From: Larix sibirica
Lineage: Eukaryota > Streptophyta > Pinopsida > Pinales > Pinaceae
Direction of reading: 5' to 3'
NCBI GenBank assembly: GCA_004151065.3
Contig: NWUY0300014420.1
Coordinates: 18,267 to 44,851, forward strand
Length of the DNA: 26,585 nt
This document shows positions 1-11,150 of this stretch, one piece after another. The notes below the pieces were generated by a model, which saw only the letters and a program-made list of their open reading frames with translations, ran no database searches and had not been told where the DNA came from. Numbering within the stretch: position 1 is the stretch's first letter; each line of letters starts with the position of its first letter. The position numbers were made by a program, and so were the translations under genes.

Positions 1-741
1 GGATACATCCATCTCAACAAGGACCCAAGCACAATGCTTGTCAACATGATATAGGGACTTATCGTCCAAAAAAAACTTTCCAATCCTGTTCTCCAGTTCA
101 ATAAAGAATTCTCTAGACCATAGAGCCAGTGGAAAGCCTTTTAGCAGAACCCAATAAGGATTCACCAGTAGAGTCTCCACCGCCGGATCAAGATCGATAT
201 GCCATATTTTTAGGCATAGACAACCCCTGTCAATCACCCAAAGATGAGCCATAATCAAATCGATATGTGCCTCATCCACGGAATGAAAGACAACCCAGTT
301 GTTCACAAGCATGTGGACCCTCGGTGCATAATTTATTAAGGGATTCTAGTTGCTATTAACCCAAAAAAATAGAGCCAACCGGATAATGGTTATGAAGCAT
401 AGCTTTCCCACCAGGGTCTGGGCAGAAAGACTCAATACCCACCTGACTTGTACATCTTTCCCTAAAACCATCTCAATTCCCTCATCTCTGCACTTAATGG
501 CCTTCAAGGTTCGATTATGCCGAGCCTTTCAACCACCGCTTCGTGAAAGAACACCACCCCTCCACAAGAGTGAACTGGGATGGTATGTATCCCTGCCAAT
601 GCCATTATCTTCTCCCACTACCTCCCCCTCAAATGAAACCCCACATAAAAGAGGATCCCCAGAAGTCGGTTTAGCGTCTGATAAGATATTTGAAATCCGT
701 GTATTCATGACAGTTACACTGCCACATGCAGATCCTACCAT
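1..741 (-). pseudogene. LINE ORF1 fragment (DUF4283 type), broken, runs off left edge
   Basis: Read on the minus strand, positions 350 to 1 translate to a DUF4283-like segment. It contains the sub-motif WVLLKGFPLALWS (about 115-155), followed by an acidic and aromatic stretch and a valine-rich end (CAWVLVEMD). Plant L1-type LINEs use this domain in ORF1 to bind RNA. A plausible ATG lies at 741 (MVGSACGSV...), giving a low-complexity N-terminus. A segment reading LSAQTLVGKL, the usual lead-in to DUF4283, comes next. The frame is broken between about 330 and 400 and again near 85 at a run of T/A, so the copy is dead. The zinc knuckle and ORF2 would lie left of the window. Minus-strand sequence from 742 to about 1080 also contains open frames and may be the LINE 5' UTR, but I cannot prove it. 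Confidence 0.7.
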
Positions 742-2915
742 TGTTAAGGACCCCACAAAGGGACCAAAAAACTTAAAAACTAATAACCCAATACCCAAAC
801 TAAAATAAAAAATAGAGCACAATAAAAACTTGACGAGTGCCCCAAAAACTGACAGGGCTTGCCACAGTATGTTAGGTTCAAACCTGTGCCTGTCCCATAG
901 TTGTGAGAAAGCGTAAAACCCCATACAAACCAAGCCCATACAGACAAAACCCTCCATTTATACAGACAAAACCCTCTATTGCTCAACATAATTGTGAATC
1001 TCAAGTCTAACGGTTGAAAGCAAGTCACATATGATCCCGCCAATATATTGCATTGTGTCAAACAAGTTAAAAACACATTTTATATATAAACAATGAAAGA
1101 CTCAAACATGGAATGCATGTGTGATCAAGTCGCATTTCAAAAAAAATTTAATTCCCATCCCTTTAATGACAGAGATTCTGATCCCCCTCAAGATATCCAA
1201 ATCATATAAGNTATTTTATAGTTTGTTTTGTTTCATTCATTTAATCAAATCTTAGTTTATTGCATCATTTGTTCCTTGCAATGTATGTGGTTTTATACAT
1301 GCTCTTTCATTTCATTCTCACATAAATACAAATTATATTTGTTGGTGGAGGCCCATTAAAACTCTTTGCAAATTTCTTATGTCACAATAAGAATGTGGTG
1401 CTTCATAAGTATGTAATTATGTTGAGCCATGTGCTCTGCGAATTTAGAAGAAAAAAGGGTAAACAACATATAAACTTCCACACTATTTAAACCAATGATC
1501 AAATTTGAAGGAATTTTTTTATAACCCTCAACAATATAAAAACCACATGAAATCATAAAAAATGAAAAATGAAAAAATTGAATACTACAAGGAGAAAAGA
1601 CAAAAGTTGCATGATGTTATGTCTTCTATTCATTGTATTAAATTTGGACTCCTTGTCAACACAAGCATCATCATTTAATATGGAATATTATAATGAAGTA
1701 GAAATATCTAATGTGTTATAAAATATATATTTCAACTAAGTAGACATGATTCAGGGTATCTATTTCACCAAAATCACTTAAGATGTGTACTTGCCTTCAA
1801 CCACATTTAATTTCACACTTTTGCAAGCATACCAATGCACGAAGGGAAAACATGCACTTAAGGGGATTTATAAATTGTTAAGGGGATAACAATATCTCTA
1901 TTTGATTAACTAACCAAACCCATGTTGACAAATTACATCTATTTTTATTAGCTCTAAAAAGTTTTCACAATGTAGTTATTATGGGAGTAGTATATGCAAC
2001 AACCAAAATGTCCCATATCCGTCGGAATTCGACATACTGAAAGTGCAATTTTCGTTGCTTAAATCACTGAAATTGCAAAAGTGCAGAAACTGCAATTTTT
2101 AGGTAGGATTTTTACTAGATTTAGTAAAAAGTGGCCAAAGTAATAGGGTGATTTGGTTATATTTTATCCTATGTCGTTATTATGAACTGAGGCCTATAAT
2201 TTATTTAATTCTATCCAATTTAACTTGGTTGTCATTTGTAAAACTTTTTTTATGTGAGCTAATTATTTATTTATGATGTAAATGGTAACCATGACCAATG
2301 AAAATGGAGGCCCAATCTATTCTAGAATGCTCACACTACACTTACCTTTTGATTTACTCGAGTTTGCTTTAGTTGTGCTTTTTCTCATTTGGATAAGTCA
2401 TAATGATGTCATGTTTGATAAGGGATGACCGCTTGCTAACTTTTCTTGGAACAATAGCTTGTTAATGTATGTTAATTTGTATATGCATATTATTGTGCAA
2501 GTTCAATATGTTGAAGTATTGTATGTGGCACACTTGTGCTAGCATCTTGGGAGGTGATCCTTGCATTATGAGCAGGGAATCTATCATTCATTCTCCAACC
2601 CATTTAGCTTGTTCTAAGGAATGACAGAGGTATGAAGGAAGGTCATGGCACATAGTTGTCATATTATTCATGAAATGAAGCAATGCCATCATAGTTGGCG
2701 CCCTCTACCATAACATTTGAACAATAATTTCATTTGGATTACCCTTGCACTTTTGACACTAAGATCCCTTGTGAGGAGCTTGCATATGATAATGAAGGTT
2801 GGGTGCCTACAATCCCAAATCCATAGCCAATCAATCCTGGATGGGGGCTCACTCCAAGGAAAATGATGACACCCCACCTAGAGTGGGCCTCATTTCATCA
2901 AATGCTCAAGTTATG
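742..2915. other. gene-free AT-rich stretch
   Basis: No reading frame here has recognisable protein content. The first ~340 bases may be LINE 5' UTR on the minus strand. The rest is AT-rich with scattered poly(A/T) runs, one ambiguous base at 1211 and a small stem (TGCAATTT at 2044-2051 with its complement at 2070-2077). The 62-codon minus-strand frame at 2689-2877 has no features of a real protein. It is best read as old, unclassified intergenic or repeat DNA. Confidence 0.6.
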
Positions 2916-2920
2916 ATTAT
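2916..2920. repeat. target-site duplication, left copy (ATTAT)
   Basis: The five bases ATTAT directly precede the TG that opens the 5' LTR. The same five bases directly follow the CA that closes the 3' LTR at 14433. Five-bp duplications are the rule for plant LTR-retrotransposon integrases. Confidence 0.88.
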
Positions 2921-3265
2921 TGTTGGAAGATCCTAGTCAACGAGTCAACTAGGTCCTCTCGATTGACCAACCTATGGTCGGCTCAGTCTAGTCAAGTCGG
3001 TTAAGCCGACTATCGAAAAATTAACAATTGTAATTATTTAATTGATTGTATATCATATATATATGTAGGCTATTGAACCATGATGATAACATAGAGAGAT
3101 CATTATCCTTCATTGTACAATATGGCCTTCTAACATAATATAATACTTGTTGTTGGTGTGACCACTGCCTCTTCTTGATCTCCTTTGTGTATGTATGTTC
3201 TCATGTCTATTTATATGCTTATAATGCACTACTGGTAATCACATGTAATCCCTCAAATTACAACA
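2921..3265 (+). repeat. 5' LTR (345 bp)
   Basis: It begins TGTTGGAAGATC and ends ATTACAACA. From about 2972 it aligns with 14140-14433, sharing blocks such as GATAACATAGAGAGAT, AATACTTGTTGTTGGTGTGA and TATATGCTTATAATGCACTA. The first ~50 bases align poorly with the other LTR. The R region presumably starts shortly after the TATA-like block. Confidence 0.9.
3048..3064 (+). promoter_or_regulatory. TATA-like core promoter inside the 5' LTR
   Basis: An alternating TATATCATATATATAT block sits about 130 bp into the LTR. The other LTR has a pure (TA) run at the same place (14219-14235). The conserved GATAACATAGAGAGAT block follows about 25-30 bases downstream, where a transcription start would be expected. 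This placement suggests the retrotransposon promoter; the function is inferred. Confidence 0.5.
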
Positions 3266-3266
3266 T

Positions 3267-3284
3267 TGGTTCTGTTGCTGGTAG
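3267..3284 (+). other. primer-binding site, probably tRNA-Asp type
   Basis: One base after the LTR, the sequence TGGTTCTGTTGCTGG resembles the plant tRNA-Asp complement TGGCGCCGTTGCCGG at 11 of 15 positions. Three of the four differences are C-to-T, as expected from decay of methylated cytosines. It does not resemble the initiator-Met site TGGTATCAGAGC beyond the first four bases. tRNA-Asp priming is known in Athila-like plant elements. Confidence 0.5.
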
Positions 3285-3500
3285 TACTGAACAAGGACAT
3301 AGTATGAACATTCGTATAAATGGTGAGTGAGGAGGAAATACATGAGTGGTGGAATAGAAAATTTGATAATTATATTCAAAATTATGCCAGAAGAAACAAG
3401 TTGACAATCACAAAGGCTAAAGAAAAAATCTTCACATAATCACATGAGTGATTCATAGAGGTCCTCCTTCAATAAATAAAGAAATTCCTCGATAACGTTC

Positions 3501-5705
3501 ATGTCCAAACCAAAAGATCATAATAAAACATTGTTGATGCACAAGCTGCGCAACGACGACCGAACAAACTTGTCTAAGTGGGTTGAAAAGATAGTGGAAG
3601 AATTTCATGAAGAACAAGCAATAGAGGAATGGACTTCACTGGATGACATAAAATCCAGGTTCTACATTGATTTTCATGATAACTTCCTCTGTACAATTCC
3701 AAGTTTTCTACATAATTTTTTAATTGAAAAAGGCATCGGACACATAGTTAAACCTCAACCATCACTTGGTCCTAGTTATAGACATTAGGAAATGCGACGC
3801 AAAGACCGAGAACATTTTCTTAACAAAAGAGAGTGGGAATATTTTCTCAGCAAATGATCATCATTGCTTAACCCAAACCCACCACCCATCAGTTAGTTGG
3901 GTTGACAATGGGAGGGGGGTCGTCGATCATACGATGCGAATGGATAGTTGATGTTAGTCAACAAATGAAAATAGAATGAAGCCAGTGAAATCTCATGTAC
4001 TAATCAATGAAATAAGATGGCCAACCATAAGCATATAACTAATATTAAAAAAATTGAAAGGGAGAAATGACAAAAACAAAGGGAAGAGCTTAAGGACATT
4101 TTAAGTTTGCTTCAGAACAAGAGAAATATGAGAAAATCGGTCAAGAAGGTCTAGCATCCAAAAGGCCTACCTGATTCAAGGGATAGTCGACCATAGGAAA
4201 TAAAGGATGAGGTGTAAATATTGATTGAATAACTACATTCGGTAGAGGCAGGCTCGATATCCCTACAAATAACAATTCCTGAAACTATGAGTTACGTAGA
4301 CCCATTGCCAATTTTGTCAACCCATGGCTCGAATGTAAGATAGATCATCGAGTGTGACTTGGGTATTGGACTCAGAAAAGTAAGCATATGGAATCGACTA
4401 GACAATTGTGGACGAATCATGGATCGAATGATGATTCATAGACCATTGAATGGTAATTGAATCATGTTTACACCTGACTTCGAAATAATTTTTTTTCATA
4501 TAGTTTATTCATATCATGTGGAAGAACCCCTCCTGCTAGCAATAATATAAGTTGAAGCACAATTTCAATCAAAGGATAGACCTAATGAAGAAATCCATCT
4601 AGAAGAAGTTCGACTATCATGGTACGCGACCCGATAGATAGAATTAAGTACACCTAAGACCACTAATTTACTTCTAGCAAATAACCAAAAATTTTCCAAT
4701 ATGGATTTTCATCATTCAATACATATTCCACTATATGAGAGTGATGAAGACTCTAAAAGGCGTTGGTTCATCCGTGAGACCATTTGGAAAGCTAACCTTG
4801 CCAATGATGAAGCCTGACAAATGGAATAGTTTGCTAGTGCACTATAGAAATGAGCACTTACGTGGTATAGGAACTTAACTGAGAATCATCCTATAACAAA
4901 GAATGATATAAAGAATAATTTTCTTGCATTTTTTCGAACTCAAGACAATAATCACTTAGTCGCTAAAAAGATTAAACAAATCATGCAAATGCTGGGAGAA
5001 ACAATTCGAGAATATGATAAAAGGTTTCATGACTTGCTTATTCAAATATCATATCAAATCGACAAAAACCTTCTTATCCAATAGTTTGTCATGGGCCTCC
5101 TACAGAAAAATATAACACCATTGAGGTTGCATGAATTTACAACATATGAAGATTCTTTAAAGAAAGCATAACAAATTGAGTCCGACTATGAATTTCTAGT
5201 CGCACTTGTCGATATAAGATTAGAAGAAAAACTTGAAATCATGCAAAGATCCATCTGTGAACTCGCTTTCATAAATGTTGACTTGTGGTGCACAACTTGG
5301 TTTTCGGAAGGCCACAGTAAAGATAATTGTCGACTACATGATGATATCCAACAAGATGTGTGAGCTGTTCATATTGAATATTAGTGTGAAATTTGCCAAG
5401 GATTGCAGGTGCACCGCGTGAGGGAATGTCTGTTCGATATGAAGAATACGAATCCCAAATGGTGTGCGATATGTGAAGACAACACCCACAGTACTACTAA
5501 ACATGCCTTGAATATGAAAAAGAAGAAAAATTATTAGTTGGTCTATCAAGCTCAAGCCATCGACCAAAATGAACAGAATAGTCAAAATTACAAAAATAAC
5601 GACTATAGAAACAATGACTATAGACACAATGACTATAATCATCGAGGAGGATACAATGGTCGAGGAAGGTACAACAATAACCGAGGTATTCGACCTAGTG
5701 GTTGA
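3501..5705 (+). pseudogene. gag: gypsy gag (capsid, three zinc knuckles, NDYR repeats, RGG-like tail)
   Basis: One reading frame can be followed from ATG 3501 to TGA 5703, about 735 codons, with several nonsense codons. The N-terminal 95 codons are open (to 3788), rich in charged residues, and not recognised. A coiled-coil-like stretch follows near 4050-4130. The retrotransposon gag domain spans about 4760-5190, with ALTWYRNLTENHP at 4854 and GETIREYDKRFHDLL near 4998. Three CCHC-type knuckles follow in the same frame. The first, at 5289, has its second Cys changed to Trp. The second, at 5385, reads CEIC...H....C. The third, at 5463, reads CAIC....H....H, with the last Cys lost. The tail (5595-5702) is Asn/Tyr/Arg-rich, with NDYR repeats and an RGGYNGRGRY segment. 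It would form the virus-like particle and bind the genomic RNA. This copy is dead. Confidence 0.85.
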
Positions 5706-6189
5706 ATAAAGTCTAGATGCTATGTATACTTCAATGAAGAACATTTGAGTCAATTTTCCCTTGAAGGATAAGATTGTTCTCAAGTTTCAAACTAAACATG
5801 GCATGGGAAATTACTCATTAGAAGATCTCCCCATAATACTTGAGAAAATAATCAATAAAAAAATGTTAATCTTTTATCTGGTGTTCCTAACCATAAAGTT
5901 TTCAATACTGAAAATCTACATATGATAACCAAATAGGGCATGGAGATTGGAGGTGATAATCCGCACATCACCAAAATTCAAGGCAAAGAAAATAATTATC
6001 CTAATCCTAACAAGGAAAAATAGATTTATAATAATGCTTCACGAATATTTGAAGAATTAGCATCATAAGAAGATATGCAAGAGAGTAGAAATAAAATGAT
6101 TAACAATTTATTACAACTTCTCACAAAAGAAGATGGTGTTTCTCATATGATTGATTTGATGTATATGATAAGAAGTAATCCTATGAATG
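5706..6189 (+). other. gag-pol spacer, decayed
   Basis: This stretch continues the element between the gag stop and the protease. It shows short lysine/asparagine-rich frames but no domain I recognise. Confidence 0.45.
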
Positions 6190-6510
6190 ATAAGATAACT
6201 AAAAATCTATGTTGACTAAACCAGAAAGATAAAATTGATATCAACCCTTTGGTCGACCTTTAAGTCAAAGGATATTGTATTTGGCAAGTCATTCTTGACT
6301 TTGGGTCTCAAGCAAGCATAATGACAAAAAATACTTGAGAAATATTGGGACAACCGCAACTAACCGAGTTGGGAATATACCTTAATCTAGATGACCAAGG
6401 ATTAACTGAACTAATTGGAGTATGGAAAATGTGGATACCGCAATAATGGGTATCTCCACACAAGTTGATTTTGAAATAGTCTTGTTGGTTGATCACGGGG
6501 AAGAAAAATG
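6190..6510 (+). pseudogene. retropepsin-like aspartic protease
   Basis: In the same frame as gag, the sequence VILDFGSQASIMTK begins at 6288, with the Asp codon at 6297-6299. This matches the active-site region of plant gypsy proteases, which read (V/I)LDxGSxxNIM. The usual Thr or Ser after Asp is Phe here. A Trp-to-stop-like TGA follows in the segment T*EILGQP, and then LGIYLNLDDQGLTELIGV, which resembles the flap region. The enzyme would mature Gag-Pol inside the particle. The in-frame stop means this copy is inactive. Confidence 0.7.
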
Positions 6511-7920
6511 AAGGCTTCTATATCATTGGATAAAGACAGAATAAAACTAAAAGGTGAAGGAAAAAAGGTTATTGTACCTATCTACCCGTCCCAAGGCAAA
6601 ACTTGGGTTGAACCCGATGATAATGATGCATATATAAGACAATTATAACAAGTATTGAAAAACAACGAAGACTCAGTTGAGCCTAAAGAAAACGGGGAAC
6701 TTCATATGGGATCCCCCATGTGAGTTAAACAAAACTCCGACTCATAACTCTATGATTGGTAAATTGAAAATTATGAATCCAGAGCACGTGAGTGCTAGAC
6801 AATTGAAGCGAGTCCTCGACACTCTATGCACAAGTGTTTTTCCATCTCAGTTATTCTGAAAGTATTCGAAAATAAATTTAGGGAGTATTCAACCTCGGTG
6901 TTGACTAGGAATGAATCAACCAACCTACCATCAATCTAGTATAAGAATGTGAATCACCATCCAGTCATGTCGATGAAGTTTCCAAGAATGTGGGAGAACA
7001 TGGACGACTACACAGCCTAGTCGAAACCTTTATTGGTTAAGCCGCTTGATGATGGGACACTCATCAGTCTCATCTTTATACCTGGATGACAGTGTACACA
7101 TATTCCGTTGAATGTTTTGGAGGAAATAAATTGGTAGCACAAGCTCAAATTCCTAAATTCATACAAGGACATAATCCAGTCGATCATATCAACACTTGTG
7201 AGAAAGAATGGAAATGACTTAGTTATCACGATGAGGTCGCATATGTTTCCTAATACATTAGATGACCTGCCACAAGATCCAAGAAGCAATGGGAGACACA
7301 TTTAATTAGAAATTCCTTAAAGAAAATTTTATCAAGGATTTTTCATTTGCTCCCACCTAGGGTCATCTTAATGAAGCTATGTAAGAGCTTCAAAATTTCA
7401 TTAACCCATTAGATCGACTAGTCGGTACAGTCGGAATTGCCCCTAATCATCGACTAAGCTCGACTTGTAATAATATAAAGACCAACCAGATGCAATGACC
7501 TCGCCTCCTGACTCGTCTGGACCTATAAAATGACAATGTCCCAAGGAAAAGCTTCAAATGGAAAAAGATCACCCTAACATAGTCTACCTAGTTAAGTCGG
7601 TCATGAAAGTATCCATTAAAGTTAAGGAAGAAGATGTAGGAGAAAAAGACTTCCCCCCCTCTTTTAGAAATTTTAAAGAAGGAGAACGACATATCGATGA
7701 ATCAAAAGCACCTGAATGGATGGATGTAGAAATTAAAACAAAAGAAGTTGAAATTCCCATAGATGGTAAACCCAAGTTAGCCAAAATAGGAGATTACTAG
7801 TCAGAGAAGCAAACGACAGATATAGCAGAGCTTCTCGAAGAATATAAATATGTTTTTGCCAGAGACTATAAATATCTAAAAGGCCTAGTGTAAGAAATGG
7901 GAGAAATGAAAATATACATT
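6511..7920 (+). pseudogene. protease-RT linker region with open segment 7558-7800
   Basis: This linker between protease and RT is broken into short frames. The best preserved part, 7558-7800 (81 codons, Lys/Glu-rich, ending LAKIGDY), is followed directly by EKQTTDIAELLEEYKYVFA. That is the usual lead-in to a gypsy RT, where a helix followed by FA or FS precedes the N-terminal RT strand. An upstream frame near 7030-7300 reads sensibly (PLVKPLDDGTLISLIFIPG) but has stops. I recognise no separate enzyme here. Confidence 0.55.
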
Positions 7921-8700
7921 ATGCCTGATGCAAAGCCTATTAAGAAGAGACCTTACAAATTAGCCCACAAATATAAAGACCTAGTTAAAAAAAAGAAAAT
8001 ATGTTAGTAACATGAATCATATACCTATTTGACCATTTAGAATGGGCTAGCCTAATGGTTGTCCAACCCAAGAAGCATGACCCTAAAGGACTTCACAAAA
8101 TGTGTCGACTTTAGAGTATTAAATATAGTAACCTTGAGATATCCCTTCCCCATACCTTTTGCCGATGAAATTATCAATGAAGTTGTAGGCCATGAATGTT
8201 ATTCCTTCACAGATATATTTTTTCGATAGCAAAAGAAGACTAGCATATGACTACTTTTGTTTGTGAATGTGTATCATTCTCCTATAAAGAATGCACCTGC
8301 AATATTCTCTAAACTAGTGATTAAAAAGATTTTTAGGAGTACTTATATAAAACCATGGTTGTCTACTTGAATGAGTAGACTATATACACTATGTTAAGAG
8401 ATCATGTTAAGTGGCTCTGTCTAATGTTATAGAGATGTAGACAAATTCAAATATCCCTAATTATAAAGAAATGCATCTTTTCCACACCCATTGAAATAGT
8501 CTTGGGTCATGTTGTCTGCAAAGAAGGAATCAAGGTCGATTAGGTAAAGATAAAATTTATCATCAACTTAAAACCTCTTGTGAACCCCAAGCAAGTTAGA
8601 ATACTTTTAGGACATACATGATATTACCAGAAATTTATTCGACATTATACAAACATGACATTCCCTTTGGAAGAGCTACTTAAAATAAATGTCAAGTTTA
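7921..8700 (+). pseudogene. reverse transcriptase domain, catalytic motif lost
   Basis: The N-terminal motif MPDAKPIKKRPYKLAHKY is at 7921. The palm motif KCVDFRVLN is near 8098-8124, then YPFPIPFADEIINEV. The catalytic box reads VVYLNE followed by TAG (8361-8378), where active gypsy elements have YLDD; both Asp codons are changed (AAT, GAG). Downstream, CIFSTPIEIVLGHVVCKEGIKV and NPKQVRILLGHTxYYQKFIRHY are typical of the thumb and connection. Frames change several times and at least five nonsense codons occur, so no enzyme is made. Confidence 0.85.
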
Positions 8701-9268
8701 CATGGATACAAGAATGTGCAGAATCATTTGATTTACTTAAACAAAAGTTGGTTGAATCCCTATCTTACATTTTCCAAATTGGTGTAACAAATTTCATGTA
8801 CACATTGATGCATCGAGTATTGCAGTCGGTGTAGTACTAACCCAACCAACAGATGAGAGGATCGACTATCCAAATGCTTATGCCAGGCAAAAGCTAAATA
8901 AAGTTGAGCGTAAATATTCAACTATATAGTGGGAAGGACTATGTATGATTTTCACTCTCCAAAAATATCGTCATTATTTATTAGCTAACCCATTTGTCTT
9001 CTTCACAGATCATCAGGCTTTGAAGTACTTAGTCAATAAACCTTTGCATCATGGAAGAAAATTTTGTTCGCTTTTACTATTCCAAGAATTCAAATTTGAG
9101 ATAGTAGTTCGACCTAAAAATTTGAAAGTTGGACGAGATCATCTATCGCGAATAAAAATAAGAGAAGACTATGCTGGAATAAACGACGATTTTCTTGATG
9201 GACACATTTTTAAAGTCGAAGTTGTACCAAGTGTATTAGCAAATATAACACAATTCCTACAAGATTGA
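8701..9268 (+). pseudogene. RNase H domain of gypsy pol
   Basis: In one frame from about 8795, HVHIDASSIAVGVVLTQP carries the first catalytic Asp (8807-8809). Next come the segment ending VERKYSTI, a TAG at 8927-8929, and an open stretch, 8930-9268. That stretch reads KYRHYLLANPFVFFTDHQAL, with another catalytic-type Asp at 9008-9010, and then KNLKVGRDHLSRI, the usual end of the gypsy RNase H. The enzyme degrades the RNA strand during cDNA synthesis. Only one stop interrupts about 155 codons, so this is the best preserved part of pol. It does not show a second, archaeal-type RNase H. Confidence 0.87.
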
Positions 9269-9280
9269 TAAGCACCTAAA

Positions 9281-10557
9281 ATGACATTTGAGAAAAAGAA
9301 GAAAATATTGGCCATGGAAGCTGCACCATATACTTTAATCAATGGATTCCTATACAAATTAGGACAAGATGACATACTCCATCGATGTTTGCTCGTCCAC
9401 TCAAATGATTCCATCATCGACAAAGCACATTCAGGACCACCTAGTGGCCACTTCAAAACATACACGACTGTGAAAAAGATCCTACAAGTTGGACTATGGT
9501 TGCCAACCCTAAACAAGGACTGCAAGACCTTCATTGGTAAATGTGATAAGTGACAGAGAATGGGCCGACCTTTGCTACACAATGAAATTCCTTTAATATT
9601 AGTTAATCCAAGTCTCAGATTCAAACTATGGGCCATCGACTTCGTTGGTCCATTCCCAATGCTTGGTCGATGAACACGTGCATACATCATCACTGTAGTT
9701 GAATACATCACTAAATGGGTAGAAGATGAACCAGTCAAAGCATGTATTATTGAGGTAGAAACATTAAGTTCATATATGAAAATATTGTTACCAGATTTGG
9801 ATGTCCCTTCACTCTAATAAACAATAGAGGAATACATTTTATTAATAAAACCATATCAATAGTTCTCAAGGAATTCATGATAGATCATCATAAGAGTTCA
9901 TCATAACATCCCCAATCGAACAACTCCATAGAAGAATTTAAGAAGACACTTACTAAATGATTAACAAAAATCTGTAACATCGACAAGCATGTATGGGATG
10001 ACTGAATTCCATCCATCCTATGGGATCATAGGATAACATATAAAATATCGACCATACAAACTCCATTCAAGCTAGTTTATGGACAAGAAATAGTGGTGCC
10101 CTTGCATTTTAAACAACAAGCCCCAATAATAGCACAAGTACTTCACTTGGACACTATACAAGCTAAACCAAGATAGGTTATTTGAGTTATAGAAATTAGA
10201 AGAAGAGAGGTTAGTGGCCATGCATCACTAGGAAGTACAAAAACAACAACAAAAAGCCAGACATACAGAAACATCAAGAAAAATGAAATTTTAGTTGGAG
10301 ATATAGTACTGTTGTATGACAACAAGATAAAAGGAAAGCCAAGGAGGTTAGAGACCGCATGGATGGGCCCATGCCTAGTAGAAGAAATCAACCGCAATGG
10401 ATCAGTTCAACTAAAAACACTCCAGGGTCGAGTCTTCACAAAAGTAGTCAATGGAGCTCGATTAAAAAGATATCACAATAAGAGGCACCCCTGTCAACTA
10501 GTGGCCTTATCACAATCAGTGGACTATTGTGCCTCCAGGTTTGATTTTTTTAATTAA
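9281..10557 (+). pseudogene. integrase (HHCC finger, DDE core, C-terminal domain), no chromodomain
   Basis: The N-terminal part, 9281-9553, is open and holds the zinc-finger pattern H-x6-H ... C-x5-C (GPPSGHFKTY ... CKTFIGKC), then a TGA and QRMGRP. The core gives WAIDFVGPFP with the first catalytic Asp at 9638-9640. The second appears as NNRGIHFIN, with Asp changed to Asn at 9823-9825. The Glu region is NNSIEEF near 9920. PFKLVYGQEIVVPLHF (10060-10115) is the usual end of the core. The C-terminal domain 10312-10557 is open: KGKPRRLETAWMGPCLVEEI ... VVNGARLKRYH. The protein ends about 20 codons later, with no chromodomain. Nonsense codons and the lost Asp make it inactive. Confidence 0.87.
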
Positions 10558-11150
10558 AAATTATAACTAATTTGTTAAAAAGTCATTATGTAACTAACTT
10601 ATAATAGATCAAATAAATAAAGGAACTTAGACCTGTATTTTTGGTAGGAGAAAAAAACTTCAACGCAATGAGAATTGTCTGGGTAGAAGGATAATCACGA
10701 TAGAGTATGAGAATGCAGCGACCTATAAGTAGTTGAACTTCCCCTAATTTCGATAAAAGGAGAAGATAAACGGCTAGCCTGGTGACTTTCGCGACTAAAT
10801 GAAAATATGGAAATAGCCATAAAAAGACCACACCCCATCGATTGACGAATGACCGAGAAGATAATCATGGATGGATACATCATCGACTATCAAGTGAATC
10901 AACAAGATGACAAACCAATCTTCAACCACAAGTTTCATCAAGCGTGCAAAGTAGTTTTCTTGTACCATAACTACAATTACTCTACTCACCTACTTGCAAT
11001 AAATACTTGTATATTTCCACACCTATGAATTCACCAGTGTCAGGAGATTGTTGGGAAATCTTTTGTTGCGAATTAGAGCACGCACAATCAATACCAAAAG
11101 ATACCTTTTTGTAATTAGAATTTTAAATTGTAGATAACCAACAGACAAAA
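10558..11150 (+). other. spacer between integrase and the 3' coding region
   Basis: There is no open frame longer than about 80 codons with sensible content, and no known domain. The frames on the opposite strand (10586-10989) read as hydrophobic noise. Confidence 0.45.

Noticed and set aside
529-1076. Overlapping minus-strand frames with transmembrane-like stretches
   Set aside because: They lie upstream of, or overlap, the LINE ORF1 start. The hydrophobic parts come from T-rich DNA and no domain is visible.
1211-1211. Ambiguous base N (another at 25861)
   Set aside because: A sequencing uncertainty; only the one at 25861 matters, because it falls at a possible junction between two elements.
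2044-2077. Stem-loop (TGCAATTT / AAATTGCA)
   Set aside because: Eight base pairs with an 18-base loop are expected by chance in AT-rich DNA.
5334-5783. 149-codon minus-strand open frame, hydrophobic Ile/Val/Ser-rich
   Set aside because: It is antisense to the Asn/Tyr/Arg-rich gag tail; the repeated NDYR codons give Ile/Val/Ser codons on the other strand. No independent coding evidence.
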